Shown piece by piece: positions 43,073 to 54,958 of a DNA stretch of 64,000 nucleotides (its first letter is position 1; every line of letters begins with the position of its first letter). A model generated the notes under the pieces. That model searched no databases, was not told the DNA's origin, and was given only the letters and a program-made list of their open reading frames with translations. The stretch spans positions 461,563 to 525,562 of the forward strand of contig LSRX01000133.1 in assembly GCA_001939145.1 (NCBI GenBank), written 5' to 3'. The stretch comes from Symbiodinium microadriaticum. Taxonomy: Eukaryota > Sar > Dinophyceae > Suessiales > Symbiodiniaceae. The translations under genes were made by a program, and so were the position numbers.

Positions 43073-44067
43073 ATGAGATACGACCAGATTCAGCTGGAGG
43101 CAGAACGAGCTCCACGTTCCGGACATATTCAGGATCCCCCTGGTGGACAGGGAATGGGTCAAGACACCTCGATTCTGCAGGCGGTACAGAAAGCAGTCAC
43201 ACAGGCAAGGCGTGTCGACACACGGATCAGGAAAATCCGCGAGGAAAAGATCAAGAGGACAAAGCAATGGGAGGCTTATGCTCGCGACATGAGAGCCAAG
43301 TATCTGCGACAGCAACAGACGTTCCAGCAGGACATGCAGCGGCTGGAACAAGAAGAGGCTGCGGCCACGACAGCAGGCGCCGAGGCCACTCAGTTGATTA
43401 CAGCGATCGTGACAGCTGGGCCGCGGCCACAAGCGGCTCCTATGGAGACTGGACCCGATGCATGGGACCAGTTGGTCAATGGCGAAGACGAACCGATGGA
43501 GACAGGAGGCTTCCTGGAACAAGTCAGGCCTCACTCATCTCGAGGCAGCAGGGGATGCACCCGGCTGCAGTCGCCTCTGCAATTGGTGGTGCAGGGACTG
43601 CGTCAAACAAGCGGGGCGAGCCGGCTCCCATGCCTGGACCTGTTGCAGCTACGAAAGCCCCGCCAGCGGAGGCGACCGCCATGCCGACAGAGAATGGGAT
43701 GCCTCATGGCTACACTTCGATCTCCCCAGGAGCGCGCACTCACAGGGTGGAGCCCTTTCCTACTTCTCCACTACAGACAATGCCTCCTGGCCTGGAAGCA
43801 AAGGGGCCGGAGCTATCCAAAGCCCCACCTCCTCGACCTCCTGCCGGCGACGCTTCTCTCCAACAGAAGTTGGATTTCAAAAGGGAGACCTTGAAGGGTA
43901 CCGCGACTTTGCCTTTCCGTCGGCCCTTGGTGCCTGCGGAACATGCGGCCCCTCCGGGAGATGTCGAGAAAGGAGAGCCTCCAGGCGACCCGGGGTCAAT
44001 ACGCATCGACGACGAAGATGTGGACGAGCTCAATGCTGCATCTCCTGGGTTTGGCAGTCTGGAGTGA
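43073..44067 (+). pseudogene. LINE ORF1, coiled-coil protein, frame-switched
   Basis: The first half is read in one frame from ATG 43073 (MRYDQIQLEAERAPRSG); a W-rich lead-in of the same frame (SSWQYWPGTWSPRNRG) lies upstream, so the true start may be missing. It contains a long helical, charged segment at about 43170-43380 (RIRKIREEKIKRTKQWEAY, YLRQQQTFQQDMQRLEQEE) with coiled-coil character. Around 43530-43550 the coding sense moves to another frame (QQGMHPAAVASAIGGAG onward), which is Pro/Ala-rich and ends in an acidic tail (GSIRIDDEDVDELNAASPG) at the TGA of 44065-44067. LINE ORF1 proteins usually coat element RNA. No zinc knuckle or RRM was seen. The frame switch looks like an indel, with no slippery heptamer noticed. 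Confidence 0.6.
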
Positions 44068-45449
44068 CCTTGGCCTGTAGACAGATATCCGAGAATCGAA
44101 TGCTGGAGCTCAATTGGGACAGCCGGCTGGAGGGACATGGTGGGATTTCAGCTTTTGGGAAGCTGGCTTCCTTGCCAATACCCCTCGGTCAAGGCTCTCC
44201 CATGTGTGCTTTTGCATGCGAGGCTCTGAGATGTCTGTGGTTTCACGGGGTCCGCGCTTTGCAATGGCTCTTCCAAGGGGTGTACATAGAGCCTTACAAC
44301 TTTTTCCATTTTGCCGTCAAGCCACTTGTGTGGCTTCACACTAGGTGCCTTGGCCCTTCAGTCGTGTCCTCCTCCTCGATCTTAGAGTTCGCTTGTGTTG
44401 GCGCTCTGGGTCATCCTTTTCCTTCTCTCGCCAAGCCCATTACCAGTCACCTGCTGCATGCATTTCTGCCTCTGCCATGTGTCGCTGGATTTCCTTCGTT
44501 CTCCTCCGCCGGCCATCCTGGATTTTGTGATGGCTTCTGGATTGGCACCCGCCATTCCTCGTTCTGCGACCGCAGACAGCCTACAGTTGGCCTTTCTTTG
44601 CCTACCGGCTGCTTCCGTCAACAACCTGTTGGCCTGTCCTTTCTTCCTCCATCCTCTCGGGGCCTAACAAGTAAATCGGTGGCTCTGGGTTACTGTCCGA
44701 GAGATGTGATGGACTGGCCCGCTTTACAACAGTTATGCCTGTTCTGCCCTTTTCCCTCACGATGGAAACTCGATGTCGAGCCTCCTCTCCCTTGCCCTAC
44801 TCCTGGCAGAGTGCCTAATAACTACATCGGTGGCTCTGGGGTAGTAACCTGCCATCGGAGTAGAGCAAGCAATCATAATCACCCTACGCCTGTAGGTCCC
44901 TGGACAGTTGATTGTGAACCCCGGCAGTTTATACCATCAGATCCTTTCGCCGTTTTTCTGCGGAGGATACTCGAGCTTTGTGCCAGTCCAGCTTGGGGTT
45001 TGGTCCTGCATTTGCGATTTGTGCTCTTGCTTGCACTCGTTAGAGCCCTGACACGTAGGACCTTTCTCAAGGGACGTGGGGTCCAATCCCTTTTTGGACA
45101 GGCTCTGACGGTTGTGCCTCAACAAGTGCTTCTGCCCTTGTCAGGTTTCTCCCCCTCCTGTGCTCAACGTTCATCAGACGCCTTTAGGCCACCTGCAGGC
45201 AAGACAGGATATAGGGGTTTCCGACCAAGGCGAAGGATTGGACGGAGTCTCTGGGGACGACTATCTGAAATTTGTCTTTCAGTGGTGAAAGTATGCTACC
45301 TTGTTTGGGGTCCCGGCAGTCTCCCAGTTTGCATCTGGGCTGCTCCTGCAGGTCTTCCACAAGCTGTGCAAGTGCTTGAGAGTGCATCTGTCGTTTGGCC
45401 TGAGGTGTGGCCCGTCCACGATGGCCAACGAGAGCCGGCTGGCCTGACA

Positions 45450-48400
45450 GCATTGCACTCCACCTTCCAGCCAGGTGATCCCTTCGCCATGCCCAGCCGC
45501 CCCACCTTTTCTGTCCGCACTAAGCACTGTATTATGTACCAGACAGGCTTCCCTGCGTACTATTTTCTTGCGTACGTCGAGGTGCCTTGTTCTAGAGAGG
45601 CCTTCGTTGCAAGTGCCTCTGAAATGTGCACCCCAGAACAGTCGCACTGTGTACTCTGCGAGACGACACCACAGCTTGCAGAAGGTGTTGCTACTTTTGT
45701 CTCCGTACCGTGTTGGACAGATACGTTGGATAAGACAGTCGTCATCCTTGACTTCAGGTTTTGGGGTGGACCTGTGTTCGCAATCCTTGACTGGCGGTTC
45801 ACGACAAGGACCTCCTTCGCCGCTCATGCTCGAAGACATGCATGCGCACCTTGGGATGTCTTCCATTGTGCTCAGAGACAGCCCATCGGAGACAATCAGC
45901 ATGTCTTCGCTAATGCAGGAGATGTCTTTACGTTCCTGCCCTCAGGAATATCCCCGCCCTCTCGACCATCCTTTGCTTCAATGCTCCAGGATAGTACACT
46001 GTGGAATGGCTCACCCCACTTCATTCCCAGGGAAGCTCAGTCTTCCAGGTGGTATGCCATGAGATCCCATGTCACACGGACACCACACTATGCAGGAGGC
46101 TCACGTGACGAAGTACAGGCTATTGCCGCTGAATCATTTCATTCAGACCCTGAGGAGTTGTTCTTCGCTTATCCCAAGCCCAACAGCACTCTCAATGATC
46201 TGGTGCATGAGGGATTCCTTATGAGGGGAGTTCTTGCTGCAACTCCTGCCAATAGTACTGGGCGCAGATTCAGCCCCTTACTGTTTGTCGATTCACGGCA
46301 AGTTGGACTTGCTCCCTTCTTCCTCGAGTGGAGGGAGCCCGGCATTTACCCCAGCCAGCTTGTCGAACATCTTAGGTTTGAGGTTCCAAGGGGTTATAGG
46401 CTGCACCTCAAGGGTACCCATTACCCTAATGAGCCTGTAACGGTCTATGACGAGGACACCCTTGTTCTTCTCCTTGTGCAGGAAGGGCAGACGGTCGGGA
46501 CTCCTTCCCAGCTCTCCGCTCCACCCTTCCACTGCCGCCCAAGCCTCACTGGTACCGCTCATGGTACCACAGGAAGAGAGGATAGGACTGGAGAAGCCGC
46601 AGACAGGCCCCAGGCCTTCCCAAGAGATGATCCAGCTCCGCCTGACCCAGTTGATGCCCTTGACCTTGAGGTTCCGGATGAAGATGAAGAGGGAGCGGAC
46701 GTCTTTTTCAGCGCTGGGTTTCTTGTATTTGCTCCAAGATACCAGCCCGAACCCATAGAGGTTTTTCTACAGGCCCCGTGTTCCATCGATTTTGCTCTTC
46801 AGGAAGTGGATGAAGCCAGACAGTCAGATAATGCTGTCTACTTCGACAGGCTTATACCTGCAGTCCCGCAACCTGACACGACCTTTGGGTCAGTTTTGGC
46901 AGTCCCTGGTTGGGCTCAACACCTCGCCATCATACTTGTCGATGCCAGGGCAGTAGACGGCCGGTTGTTTGCACTCGAGATCAGAGGCCGACTCAACAGA
47001 ACCTCGTTCCTCCTGCATGTTGGGATCACAGACAGTCAGGAGTTCGAAGTTTTCCTCAGAGGTCAGGTCATGGACGCACAGGTTTGGCAAACCTTCCTAA
47101 CTGGGGATATGATCAAGTTCGTGCCACAAGGAGGTCACATTCTGCCTCCTGTCTCTCTTGAAGACATGCTCCGAAGTACTGCGGACTGGCGCTTGCCCTG
47201 TCCAGCTTACGAAGGTCCGGCATCCTTGGCATTTCTTGTGCTTACTGATGCAGGAAACAGGGTTGTGCCTATCGATCCGGATGTTGTTCGTTCCGCCTGG
47301 GCATTCAAGGAGGAGGCATCTCGCATCTTTGGGTATAGGGCCGACCAGATATCTGTTTGTCCGGCGATGCCTCAAATCGAGAACCTCGCGATTCTTGGAC
47401 AAAAGTGTAAAACTGCACTGGTAGCCACCGAAGCTATCTCAAAGATACCGATTCCCCCAGGGCGGTATAAACCTAAACAGCATGTCATCATCCTGGACGC
47501 TAGGCCGCTCCTGAGGGACATCTCATGGACCCTTGCGCCTCATGGTTGTGCAGATGTTTCGAGCATTGCGGCTCCCTTCCAATATGTTGCACCGGATGGC
47601 CTCTTTGTTAGTGTCACTGGTGCACCGACTGAGTGCAGACGTGGTCGCACCACAGTGACTGCATCGCCCGGCACTCTCCTGAGGCTTACCCATGTTTATG
47701 AGGAAAATGAGACCGCTTCACGGCATTCGACCCCAGCAGGGTCGGACAGCTCCAGTGGGGATTCGTCTGGGGAGACATCCTTACCTGCCACCTCCACCAC
47801 GGACCCAGTCGTCCAAGGTTCTCCTCGACATAGATATAGAAGCCGCTCCCCCAGGGACAGGGTAGAGGTCAATGGCACTTGGGTTGCAGGTCTTGGAATT
47901 GCAGGCCTAGCTTTCGCCGCCCAGATTGTGACAGCCGACGCTGCCACCAACTGCACCCTTGGTCTGAGAGAGTCAGCCAGAGAATCTCAGCATGTCGATT
48001 TCTGGGCACTTCCGGCAGCCTGCCACCTTGGTATTGCCCTTTTACTGATTTCCTGGTTTGGCTGTTCCCTAGTGTGCAAGGGCAGAAAGTCGTGCAGACT
48101 GCTCCAGGAACCCATAGGTGATAATGCCGCGGCCCAGGCACATCTGGACACTTTGAGGTCGTTTCTCAATGTTCTTGGGGGTCCTTGGCATCCTCGCTTG
48201 CCCTTCGACCTACACCATCTCCTCCAGCCGGATGTAACAGTCGGAGATGAGGAAGGCAACCTCATTGCCGACACCCCATCGAGGATTTGCTGTGCTGTAC
48301 TCACAGTTGAGTATACTCCGGCACTGCACAGTGTTGAGCTGCAGATGCCGGCCACTGTGGAAGAGCTCGTCGAGGCCCTACATCCATTGCGCCAGCAAAG

Positions 48401-50370
48401 ACTAAGGGAGCATTTTCCACATATCTTACCTGTTTTGCCCCAGCCCCAAACGGACACGGCTGTTTTCATATCGGCCCCGCACTGGTGCCCATGGGGACAC
48501 GGCGTCTGTTTTGATTGTTCCCGAGTTGACCACCGGATCTACGGGACATTTGTACCCGAGTACGTCAATCTAGAGGCCCTTCTGCACATCGCCGATTTCC
48601 CTGATGGGCTTGCGTTGACAGTTTGGGCGGGACCGGACCTGCAACCAGTGCGCGCCGGGGATCACCTGCACACCTTTCCGGGAATGCTTTTCTGCTTCCT
48701 GCACGAAGGTGAAGATCCCCCCCTACCTGTCACCCTTGGACAGCTCTTACAGTATTGGAGCTGGGACTCCCAACAGGGACTACCAGTTCCACAGTTCCCT
48801 CACGCATCTTATCTGACATACAGAGGCTCGAGGCATTTGTACTTTGCCAGCCCTGTACTGCCTGCCCGGTACCGTCAGGAAATTGCCGATGTTACAGGTG
48901 CAGTCCTGTCCCGCATGCGTATTTATGCAGGGGAGCCCAGGCCAACTGACGCCGCTATCAACGGCGTCCCATGCGGAGCTGTTCTCGCAATCGGAGATAG
49001 AGAGAGATCATATATCCAACCATCCTGGCATCTTGTACTGATAGATGGTCGTCTAATCCATAGGGGGTGGACTGAGGCCTACGCAATCAGTGGGATGCTT
49101 GATGTTGAGTGCCTCCTTGCAGACTTTGACACAAATGCCCCCCTCCGGTGGCATACGATTCTGCTTGACCACCCGTCACAGGCAGGTTGGATAGCTGCTC
49201 GGCCTGGACAGATCTTTACTCTTGCCTATGCACAGGGAGCTCGATCCACAGTTCTCCCTACCGCCGGAGCTGACCAAGCCCTCACCAACGAGGCTGGAAC
49301 AGCTGACCCCTGGGACAACATACCAGAGGCACCAGAACCTGTTGAATGGCCCAGCATCGACGCTGAGCCTGCTGTTGGCCCAACTGAGGAGAACGCACTC
49401 ACACCGCTCCACTTTTTGATCCTCATGCCTGAGTATCAAGGAGAACTAGTCACTGTCTCTATTGTGCTGCCGACCACAATTGAGAGTGTGCTACCTCTTG
49501 TCGACCAGGCCAGGGACGCCCAGAACCGACATAGGTTTGGAAGACTAGTACCTGTCGACGTCCAGCCCGCATTAGGAGCGGCTTGCTTACTTGCAGTGCC
49601 GGATTGGCCTTTCTTCGGGGTGCCGGCACTTTTCGTCAGCTTTGTTGCACCGGTAAGGCTCTTCACCCTTGTCGTTCCGCCCATCCTTGAAGTTGCGGAT
49701 GTCCTTCGCATTGTTGATGAGAGAGTGCCTGCACAGGCTTTTGTCCAGGATGTCCCTTGGGCTGTTCCAGGTGATACCCGGTTCCGAGTTGAGACCGGGC
49801 ACCTCTTCTCTGTTTTCCCAATAGGTCAACCATACATACCCACCATTAGGCTCACGGACATGCTGAGGTCTGCAGAAGGTTGGCACTCAGACCCCGTCCT
49901 CCCAAACCCTCCTGGAGATGGACTGTGGCTCCTGACTGAGCTTTCCAACCACAGGTTCAGGTTCGAAGCCTCGCCAGATGTCTCACTGCGTGTTGCTTTA
50001 GAGTGGCATCTAGGCAGTGCTCCTGGCCAACTTGAGGTCCTCCCAGCCTCACCAGGCATCAGAAACCACTCCAGCCGTGGCTTTGCTTCCAGACAGGTTT
50101 ATGTCGCCCTTCCCAGTGGCCTACAACCAGGTGTTCCCTTCATTTTGGATCAACGACCCATTTTGCTCGAAATGGTTTGGATGTACGCGCCAAGAGGGAG
50201 AGTCGACGTCGCCGAGCTTTATGCACGAGTTGCTCGTTATTGTCCCAATTCGCACTTCTTTAGACTCCTTGGAGGCAGCGCACCGTTCGGGACTGCCAAT
50301 CAGCAACGCTTTGTGCACCCCGGACAAACACTCACAGTAGAATTTTGGAAGCAAAGGGTTGGAGGGACAC
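45450..50370 (+). repeat. Four diverged copies of an unrecognised protein module of about 330 aa
   Basis: Each module has two recognisable halves. The first half carries a pattern like LVPV-x-PQP followed by a hydrophobic strand and VP-x-W (module 2: RLIPAVPQPDTTFGSVLAVP; module 3: HILPVLPQPQTDTAVFISAP; module 4: RLVPVDVQPALGAACLLAVP). The second half carries a strand ending in D-x-R and a following Trp: VDSRQVGLAPFFLEW, LDARPLLRDISW, IDGRLIHRGW and LDQRPILLEMVW, for modules 1 to 4. A PG-x-x-F strand closes the module. The copies are too diverged to be recent. No known family was recognised. Confidence 0.75.
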
Positions 50371-51464
50371 CCCCGCCCCCTGGGCCCTTCAACCCCGGAG
50401 ATGATGATACTGACGGGGACTCCGACAGGTCGTCTGACAGCCACCACACAACTGCCGACGACGACCGCAGCTCCCTTGAACATGCCTCTGCCTCTACTCG
50501 GCCAGACGCTGGTACTGGGAGCACTACTCGAGGCACCCATGGAGGTAGTGGCACAGGTTTGCACAGGCAAGATGGTGTTGACATGTGGCGGATCGGTTTC
50601 ACCAAGGACGCCTTTTATGAAGGCAGCCGCTCCTTCACCCCTGTCTTGCTATCCACTGTTGCAGTCCTCCTGCCTTGCCTCATTAAAGCTTGCCTGGACT
50701 CGTCTATCTCTGGCCTACTTACAACTGATGTTGCCAAATCTGTTGTTGGCCTGATTGGCGTTTCCTTGTTCTTGTGCCGCCACACTCCGCAGTCACTGTA
50801 CCGCGGAACAGCCGTTTGCTGGATCCTCGTTTACATTTGCCTGCAGAGTGTCGCTGCCGGAGCCCTCGACAGCAGGACAGCACATTATGCACAGGCTGGT
50901 GATGCTGTCACCAAAGGTATTGATGCAGGTGAAGTCGCTCACAACACTGCATGGGATGTCCACACACATATCTGCGCATGGCCACCCCCTGACAGCGTGA
51001 GACCGCACGGTCGTCTGATACAGACGCCTCTCCGTAGTCGCTGTGCCATCCTTCCGCAGCCCGAGGAACATAGTATAGTCCGTGAAGACCTTGATGGTCT
51101 TGAGACTCTACTTGAAAGGTCTGCACGTGAAAGCGGCGGAGAGCCCTTTTTCCTTGCTGCTACCTTAGTTGACACCCTCACCGAGCACTTCGTTGAGCTC
51201 AATGAATACCGCGAGCGTACCTCCCCTGGAGAATCAGCCCCTGAGCGAAAAGACATTCGCCTTGCTGATCATCTCCCCTCAGCCAGGGTCTACGACCTCG
51301 AGGAAATCCAGTTGCATGTTGGCTGCACCATTGACCATCTTGCACTTTTGCTGCGCTTCCCTCCTTTCCAGCTTGCTCCTCTACCGCGTTGTGACAATGC
51401 TTACCTTGCAAGGTGGCATCGAGATCACCAGCCTTTGCCTGGCATTACGCCCTATACAGCTCTT

Positions 51465-51949
51465 CAGTCCATCATCATTTATACTGATGGCTCCTTTGAT
51501 GGACGGCAGAGTTCATGGGCTTTTCATGCCATTGGTACTAATTGGGGTACGGAATTCAGTCTAGGATGGATAGGGGACCTCACTGACACCGATCCCAGCT
51601 CCACTTCGTTCATTGGAGCCGCTGGACACGGCGCGCTGCAAGGAGAACTTTCTGCGCTGTTCTGGTGTGCGGTTTGGCTACTTGCTTTCCCAGCAGAGGT
51701 TGAAGTCACAGTGCATTCTGATTGCACCACTGCCATTTCCCTTTCAGATGGTCAAGCCGGACAACATCGAGGTCCAGACCTTGCCACCCGCTGTCGGGAA
51801 GTCATGCAGGCTCTCACGGCCCATAGGGGCAACGCTCGTCTTGATATCCGGCCCATAGGGGCAACGCTCGTCTTGATATCCGACACCTCAGATCCCATGT
51901 AGGCCACCCAGGCAACGAGGTCGCCGATTTGCTTGCTAAATGCTGCTGC
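51465..51949 (+). other. RNase H domain spanning the frameshift
   Basis: The catalytic set is complete when both frames are read: D in YTDGSF (about 51485), E in QGELSAL (about 51643), D in HSDCTTA (about 51720), and the last acidic residue in HVGHPGNEVAD (51896-51928), which lies in the frame of the downstream endonuclease ORF. The domain removes RNA from RNA-DNA hybrids during reverse transcription. Confidence 0.8.
51817..51880 (+). repeat. 32-bp tandem duplication causing a frameshift
   Basis: CGGCCCATAGGGGCAACGCT and the next 12 bases occur at 51817-51848 and 51849-51880, identical. Because 32 is not a multiple of three, the reading frame changes exactly as observed between the two halves of RNase H. 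Confidence 0.95.
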
Positions 51950-54900
51950 AAAGGCCACGATTTGCTTGCTAAATGCTGCTGCAAAGGCCACGCACCACAG
52001 TTGAATTTTGAGCAGCATCCAATTGGGCCTTTTCTCCGAGAGGGATGGCTCACTTGGTTATGGCTTCTCATTGAAGCACAGCGAAACCCTGACGCTTGGC
52101 CTAAACAGGTAGGCGGATGTCTGTCTGACCCTATTCGTGAGGCTCCCCCGATGCCATCCAGGCAGGAATGTGAGACCATGCTTGGCCTAAAGACCGGTGA
52201 CGTAGGGACGAGTGCTCCAGAACGCGCACAACTGCGGGCTACCCTCCTAACTGTCAACGTGCAGTCTTTGCAGGCAGGGTCCACCCAGGACAATTCCAAC
52301 ACAGATGAAAAGGGCTTTACAGGCAGGGCCGGTCTGCTGCGTGCCCAACTTGACGACTGGGGAATCAGCGTTGCAGCAATTCAGGAGGCCAGGTCCCCAC
52401 GGAGCGAGACAATCCCGTCGCAGACTCACATCAGATTTTGTAGCGCGCGAGATGAACAGGGATCCTTCGGGACAGAACTTTGGTTTTCCACAAGACAGCC
52501 TTTTATCTGGCACAATGTTGCCCCGGTGACATTCCAGATCCGTGACTTTCTTGTTGTACACTGGAATCCAAGAATCATTGCTGTCCGCTTCTCCAGGGGC
52601 AGTTTGCGTCTTCTCTTTGTCGCCATTCACGCACCGACCAGCCAGTCGCCAATACGCACACAGTGGTGGCAAAACCTGCGCATGCTTCTCGATAGGCTTA
52701 GACAGGGTTCCCAAATTATCTTGATGGGAGATTTCAATCTCCACCTGCACCGTTCACATGGTGACAGGGTTGGGGACCTGACCTGGCCTACTAAGTTCCC
52801 ACCCCCCGATGTATTTTGGGATATCTTAGACACATGTGATCTGTGGATCCCCAGCACTTTCGGATGTTGTCACCACGGACCATCCGCGACATGGCATGCA
52901 CCAGGCGGCTCTAGTTCTTCCCGTTTAGATTATATTGCTCTCCCCACTGCCTGGCAAGTGCCCCGGGACAGTTCCTACGTCGTGCCCGAGTTAGATTGGG
53001 GACAGAGCAACCCTGATCACTTCGCGCTTTGCCTCCACACCGTTGCTGACATGACCTTCAGCAGACCGAAATGCGGCAGACAACCCCGACTTGACGTCCA
53101 ATCTATGCGCACGACAGCTGGACGAGCGCAAATCCGTGACATCTGTGCTCTCCTCCCAGACCAACCATGGGAGCTCGATGTCCACAGGCATTCCGCTGCT
53201 ATTGAGGCGCACTTTGCAAGGTATCTCCCCGTTGCCTTTCCCCCGCCTCGGGCGAGGCAATGCAAGATGTACTTGAAACCGGACACATGGCAAGTAAGGA
53301 ACCAGAGAGCCTGGCTTAGGAAACGAGTCCATGTAGACGCCCAACATGGGCGAAACTGCACGCTCCGAGCCTCCTTCCTCATATGGAAGTTCGGCCACCC
53401 ATGCCAGCACATCTATTCCAGGTTGTTTGCTGGATTACTCAGAGGTTGTAAAGCAATCCCCGCATACCTTGATGAACTTCGTGCATCCAGCAAACAATTG
53501 CGAAACATGGTTCGTAGAGACCTGAAGTCCCACCTGCACGAGGTTGCCATTCAGGCGGCCACCAACCCTGCAAGGGATACTGTTCAACGCCTTCGAGACC
53601 TAACCGGAGGTCCCCGCAGGAAACAGAGAGGTAGCACCCCCCTACCATCTGTTGAGGTGGCTCCCGGACGGCTGGCCAACACACATGCCGAGGCCAAAAC
53701 TCGGTGGATACAGCATTTCTCAGCCATTGAGGATGGGCATGCTTGTGATCCGGTGGACTTCATTCGGTCCTGCTACGCCAGACAACATGCAAAAGATCTG
53801 TCTGGGCACACAGTTGCTGTTGAAGACGTCCCAGGGCTTGTTGAGCTCGAACATGCCATGCGCTCTGCCAGCACGGACAGGGCGTACGGCCTGGATGGGA
53901 TACCAGGCGAGATCATCAAATTCGGAGCTGCACAACTGTCCAAAACAGTTTATGCCCTCCTCCTAAAGTCCGTGTTCCGCCTTGCAGAGCCGGTGCAGCA
54001 TAAGGGAGGTACCCTATACTGCATATGGAAGGGTAAGGGCCCTAAGCAAACCTGCGAGTCCTATCGGGGCATCCTTGTTTCATCGGTCCTCGGAAAAACC
54101 CTGCATAAGTTGGTCCGGGGCAAATGCACTCCAGCCCTTTCCTCTTGTGCCGCACCACTTCAAGTTGGGGGACTCCCCCGCTTCCCTGTTACCATTCCGG
54201 CACAGGCTGCCCGGCTGTTCCAGGCTGCATGCGGGGCCAGGAAGGCATCACATGCTCTTGTCTTCCTGGACCTACAAGAGGCCTTTTATAGAATCATTCG
54301 CCCCCTGATCACTGGGGGGCCCTTGACAGAGGAGGTCGTCGCCCACGTGTGTGCTGCTGTCCAACTCCCGCCGGGAACGATGCATGAATTAAGGTCGTTT
54401 TTGGGAGGAGAGTCATTGGTCGCTGCAGCAGGGTCCAGTTCGTGGGCAGCTGGAGCTGTCGAAGAGTCCCTTTGTGACACTTGGTTCCGTCTTCCAAACG
54501 AACCCGACCTTATCCGCACACAAACTGGCAGCCGGCCGGGAGACTCACTGTCTGATCTTGTGTTCTCCTTCTTGTTTTCGCGGGTTCTTTCGCAAGTCCG
54601 GGCTTACTTGAAGGACAACGGCATCTTGGCTCGTATACCCTTTGATACACGTATGGTTGGCAATGTCCACTCTCTTGGCGAGATACCTGCATCCTCCCTC
54701 GAGATCTCCGATGCTACTTGGATGGACGACCTTTCCATGTTTGTCCTGAGCGACTCAGCTGAGACGCTCATCGGTGATTTGACCAAGGGCGCTTCCATCT
54801 TGATTGACGCCTGCCTTCAAAGGGCCCTTCTGCCCAATCTCTCAAGGGGCAAAACCGAAGCCATGATGCAACTACATGGTAAAGGTGCACGAAAGGCACG

Positions 54901-54958
54901 CCAGCATGCTTTCGGTGACAGCGGTGGGTCTCTCCCACTTGAGTGTCGACTGTGGTGA
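51887..54958 (+). pseudogene. LINE ORF2, part 2: RNase H end, APE endonuclease, reverse transcriptase
   Basis: The frame is open from the final RNase H motif. Counting from codon 51929, the APE-type endonuclease has all key residues in order: N near residue 110 (TVNVQSL), E at about 151 (AIQEARS), D and N at about 267-269 (GDFNLHL), D at about 333 (RLDYIAL) and H at about 362 (NPDHFAL). It nicks target DNA for primed reverse transcription. Reverse transcriptase follows: finger motif GLDGIPGEIIKFGA (about 653), motif A FLDLQEAFYRI (about 780), motif B GSRPGDSLSDLVFSFLF (about 868) and catalytic motif C TWMDDLSMF (about 930). The TGA at 54956-54958 cuts the protein just after the palm; the same frame continues immediately after it. 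Confidence 0.85.
51926..51991 (+). repeat. 33-bp tandem duplication, in frame
   Basis: GATTTGCTTGCTAAATGCTG and the next 13 bases occur twice, giving a repeated DLLAKCCCKGH peptide just after the RNase H end. It lies 46 bp from the 32-bp duplication. Confidence 0.95.

Larger units (their letters stand above)
44100..51902 (+). pseudogene. LINE ORF2, part 1: leader, four repeated modules, membrane segments, start of RNase H
   Basis: Open for about 2,600 codons from ATG 44100, which lies 33 bases after the ORF1 stop; the frame is open further upstream only as a shadow of ORF1. Residues up to about 45450 have no recognised domain. Four diverged modules follow (about 45450-46490, 46710-47710, 48285-49250, 49398-50370). 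After module 2 come an RS stretch (YRSRSPRDR) and two hydrophobic segments (GLGIAGLAFAAQIVTA, LGIALLLISWFGCSLV). After module 4 there is a Gly/Thr/Asp-rich linker and about three hydrophobic segments at 50640-50880. RNase H begins at about 51465 (YTDGSF, QGELSAL, HSDCTTA). The frame then ends at TAG 51900-51902 because of a 32-bp duplication, and its last motif continues in the next part's frame. Confidence 0.75.

Noticed and set aside
43458-44099. N-terminal 214 codons of the longest open frame as part of the LINE ORF2 protein
   Set aside because: This stretch is out of frame with ORF1, which occupies the same DNA with more protein-like sequence in two other frames. The likely ORF2 start is ATG 44100.
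51814-52302. Minus-strand frame with repeated PSGPLQQHLASK-like peptide
   Set aside because: It is antisense to the 32- and 33-bp duplications in the LINE.
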